The position numbers and the translations under genes were made by a program. A DNA stretch of 14,460 nucleotides. Source: Halobacteriales archaeon QS_9_68_42 (GTDB taxonomy: Archaea; Halobacteriota; Halobacteria; Halobacteriales; Haloarculaceae). The notes under the pieces are model-generated. The model saw only the letters and a program-made list of their open reading frames with translations, was not told the DNA's origin and searched no databases. Shown here one piece after another: positions 14,332-14,460 of this stretch. The stretch is taken from positions 1-14,460 of the forward strand of contig PXSE01000059.1 of assembly GCA_003022905.1 (NCBI GenBank). The letters run 5' to 3'. Each line of letters begins with the position of its first letter. Positions within the stretch are counted from its first letter, which is position 1.

Positions 14332-14460
14332 TGAGCACCAGTTGTTCGTGACGTACCCCTGCCCATGGTGACAGTACGGCGTGCCGGTGTCGGGCTGACT
14401 GCGGTGCCCCACCGCGTGCGAGGTACGGTCGCCGACCGATAGCAGTCAACAACTATGACA

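Larger units (their letters stand above)
14121..14460 (+). other. Intergenic region with promoters and probable start of a truncated gene
   Basis: No complete gene is seen in these 340 bases. They contain two TTTATAC boxes, the inverted repeat at 14224-14248, a GTGA-N7-TCAC dyad near 14287-14301, and at the very end ATGACA (14455-14460), which may begin the next gene, cut off by the window. No ribosome binding site precedes that ATG, so it is only a candidate. Confidence 0.4.

Noticed and set aside
14365..14442. 25-codon leader peptide frame (MVTVRRAGVG...) after the second TATA box
   Set aside because: No ribosome binding site, atypical codons and no regulatory residue pattern; noted only as a possibility in the leader.
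14036..14452. 138-codon minus-strand frame at the right edge
   Set aside because: Arg/His/Ser/Gly-rich, starts in the promoter region and overlaps the glyoxalase end; no recognisable domain.
1..14460. CRISPR array, insertion sequence, integrase, tRNA or rRNA
   Set aside because: I found no regularly spaced repeats, transposase motifs, terminal inverted repeats, cloverleaf-like sequences or conserved rRNA blocks.

Overview
The window is a chromosomal segment of a haloarchaeon (class Halobacteria). The evidence is the high GC content, the very acidic proteins, GC-rich third codon positions, TATA boxes about 25-30 nt upstream of start codons (many genes look leaderless), and the archaeal stalk gene set rpl11, rpl1, rpl10 and rpl12. 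I cannot name the genus from sequence alone. No transposase, CRISPR array, tRNA or rRNA is visible.

Layout. Positions 41-2855 (+) carry cysteinyl-tRNA synthetase and a TreT-type trehalose synthase. A PadR regulator follows at 2994-3491 (-), with a strong promoter and a possible operator. Positions 3600-4161 look like gene debris. A TctA-like permease lies at 4147-5358 (-). The ribosomal block reads leftward: rpl11 (8454-8945), then a DCC-family oxidoreductase (7650-8087), then rpl1-rpl10-rpl12 (7510 down to 5466) behind its own promoter and a structured leader. A 66-aa haloarchaeal protein (9012-9212) and a 54-aa membrane protein (9277-9441) lie upstream on the same strand. The membrane protein is divergent from a Drg-type GTPase (9537-10649, +).

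The right third holds two paralogous Tat-lipoprotein genes (10674-11604 and 12163-13273, both -) on either side of a four-helix membrane protein (11708-12166, +). Each lipoprotein gene is broken by a +1 frameshift in a C or G run near codon 220. A two-domain glyoxalase (13368-14120, +) follows. The last 340 bases contain two TTTATAC boxes and the probable start of a truncated gene.

Most of the window is housekeeping: translation (CysRS, the L11/L1/L10/L12 stalk and L1 arm, and probably the Drg GTPase), compatible-solute or sugar metabolism (TreT), and methylglyoxal detoxification. The points most worth a second look are the matched frameshifts in the two lipoprotein paralogs, the tandemly duplicated 3' end of rpl11 and the gene between rpl11 and rpl1, the folded rpl1 leader, and the tandem promoters at the right edge. 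I see no clear new multigene system such as a defence island or a novel biosynthetic cluster.
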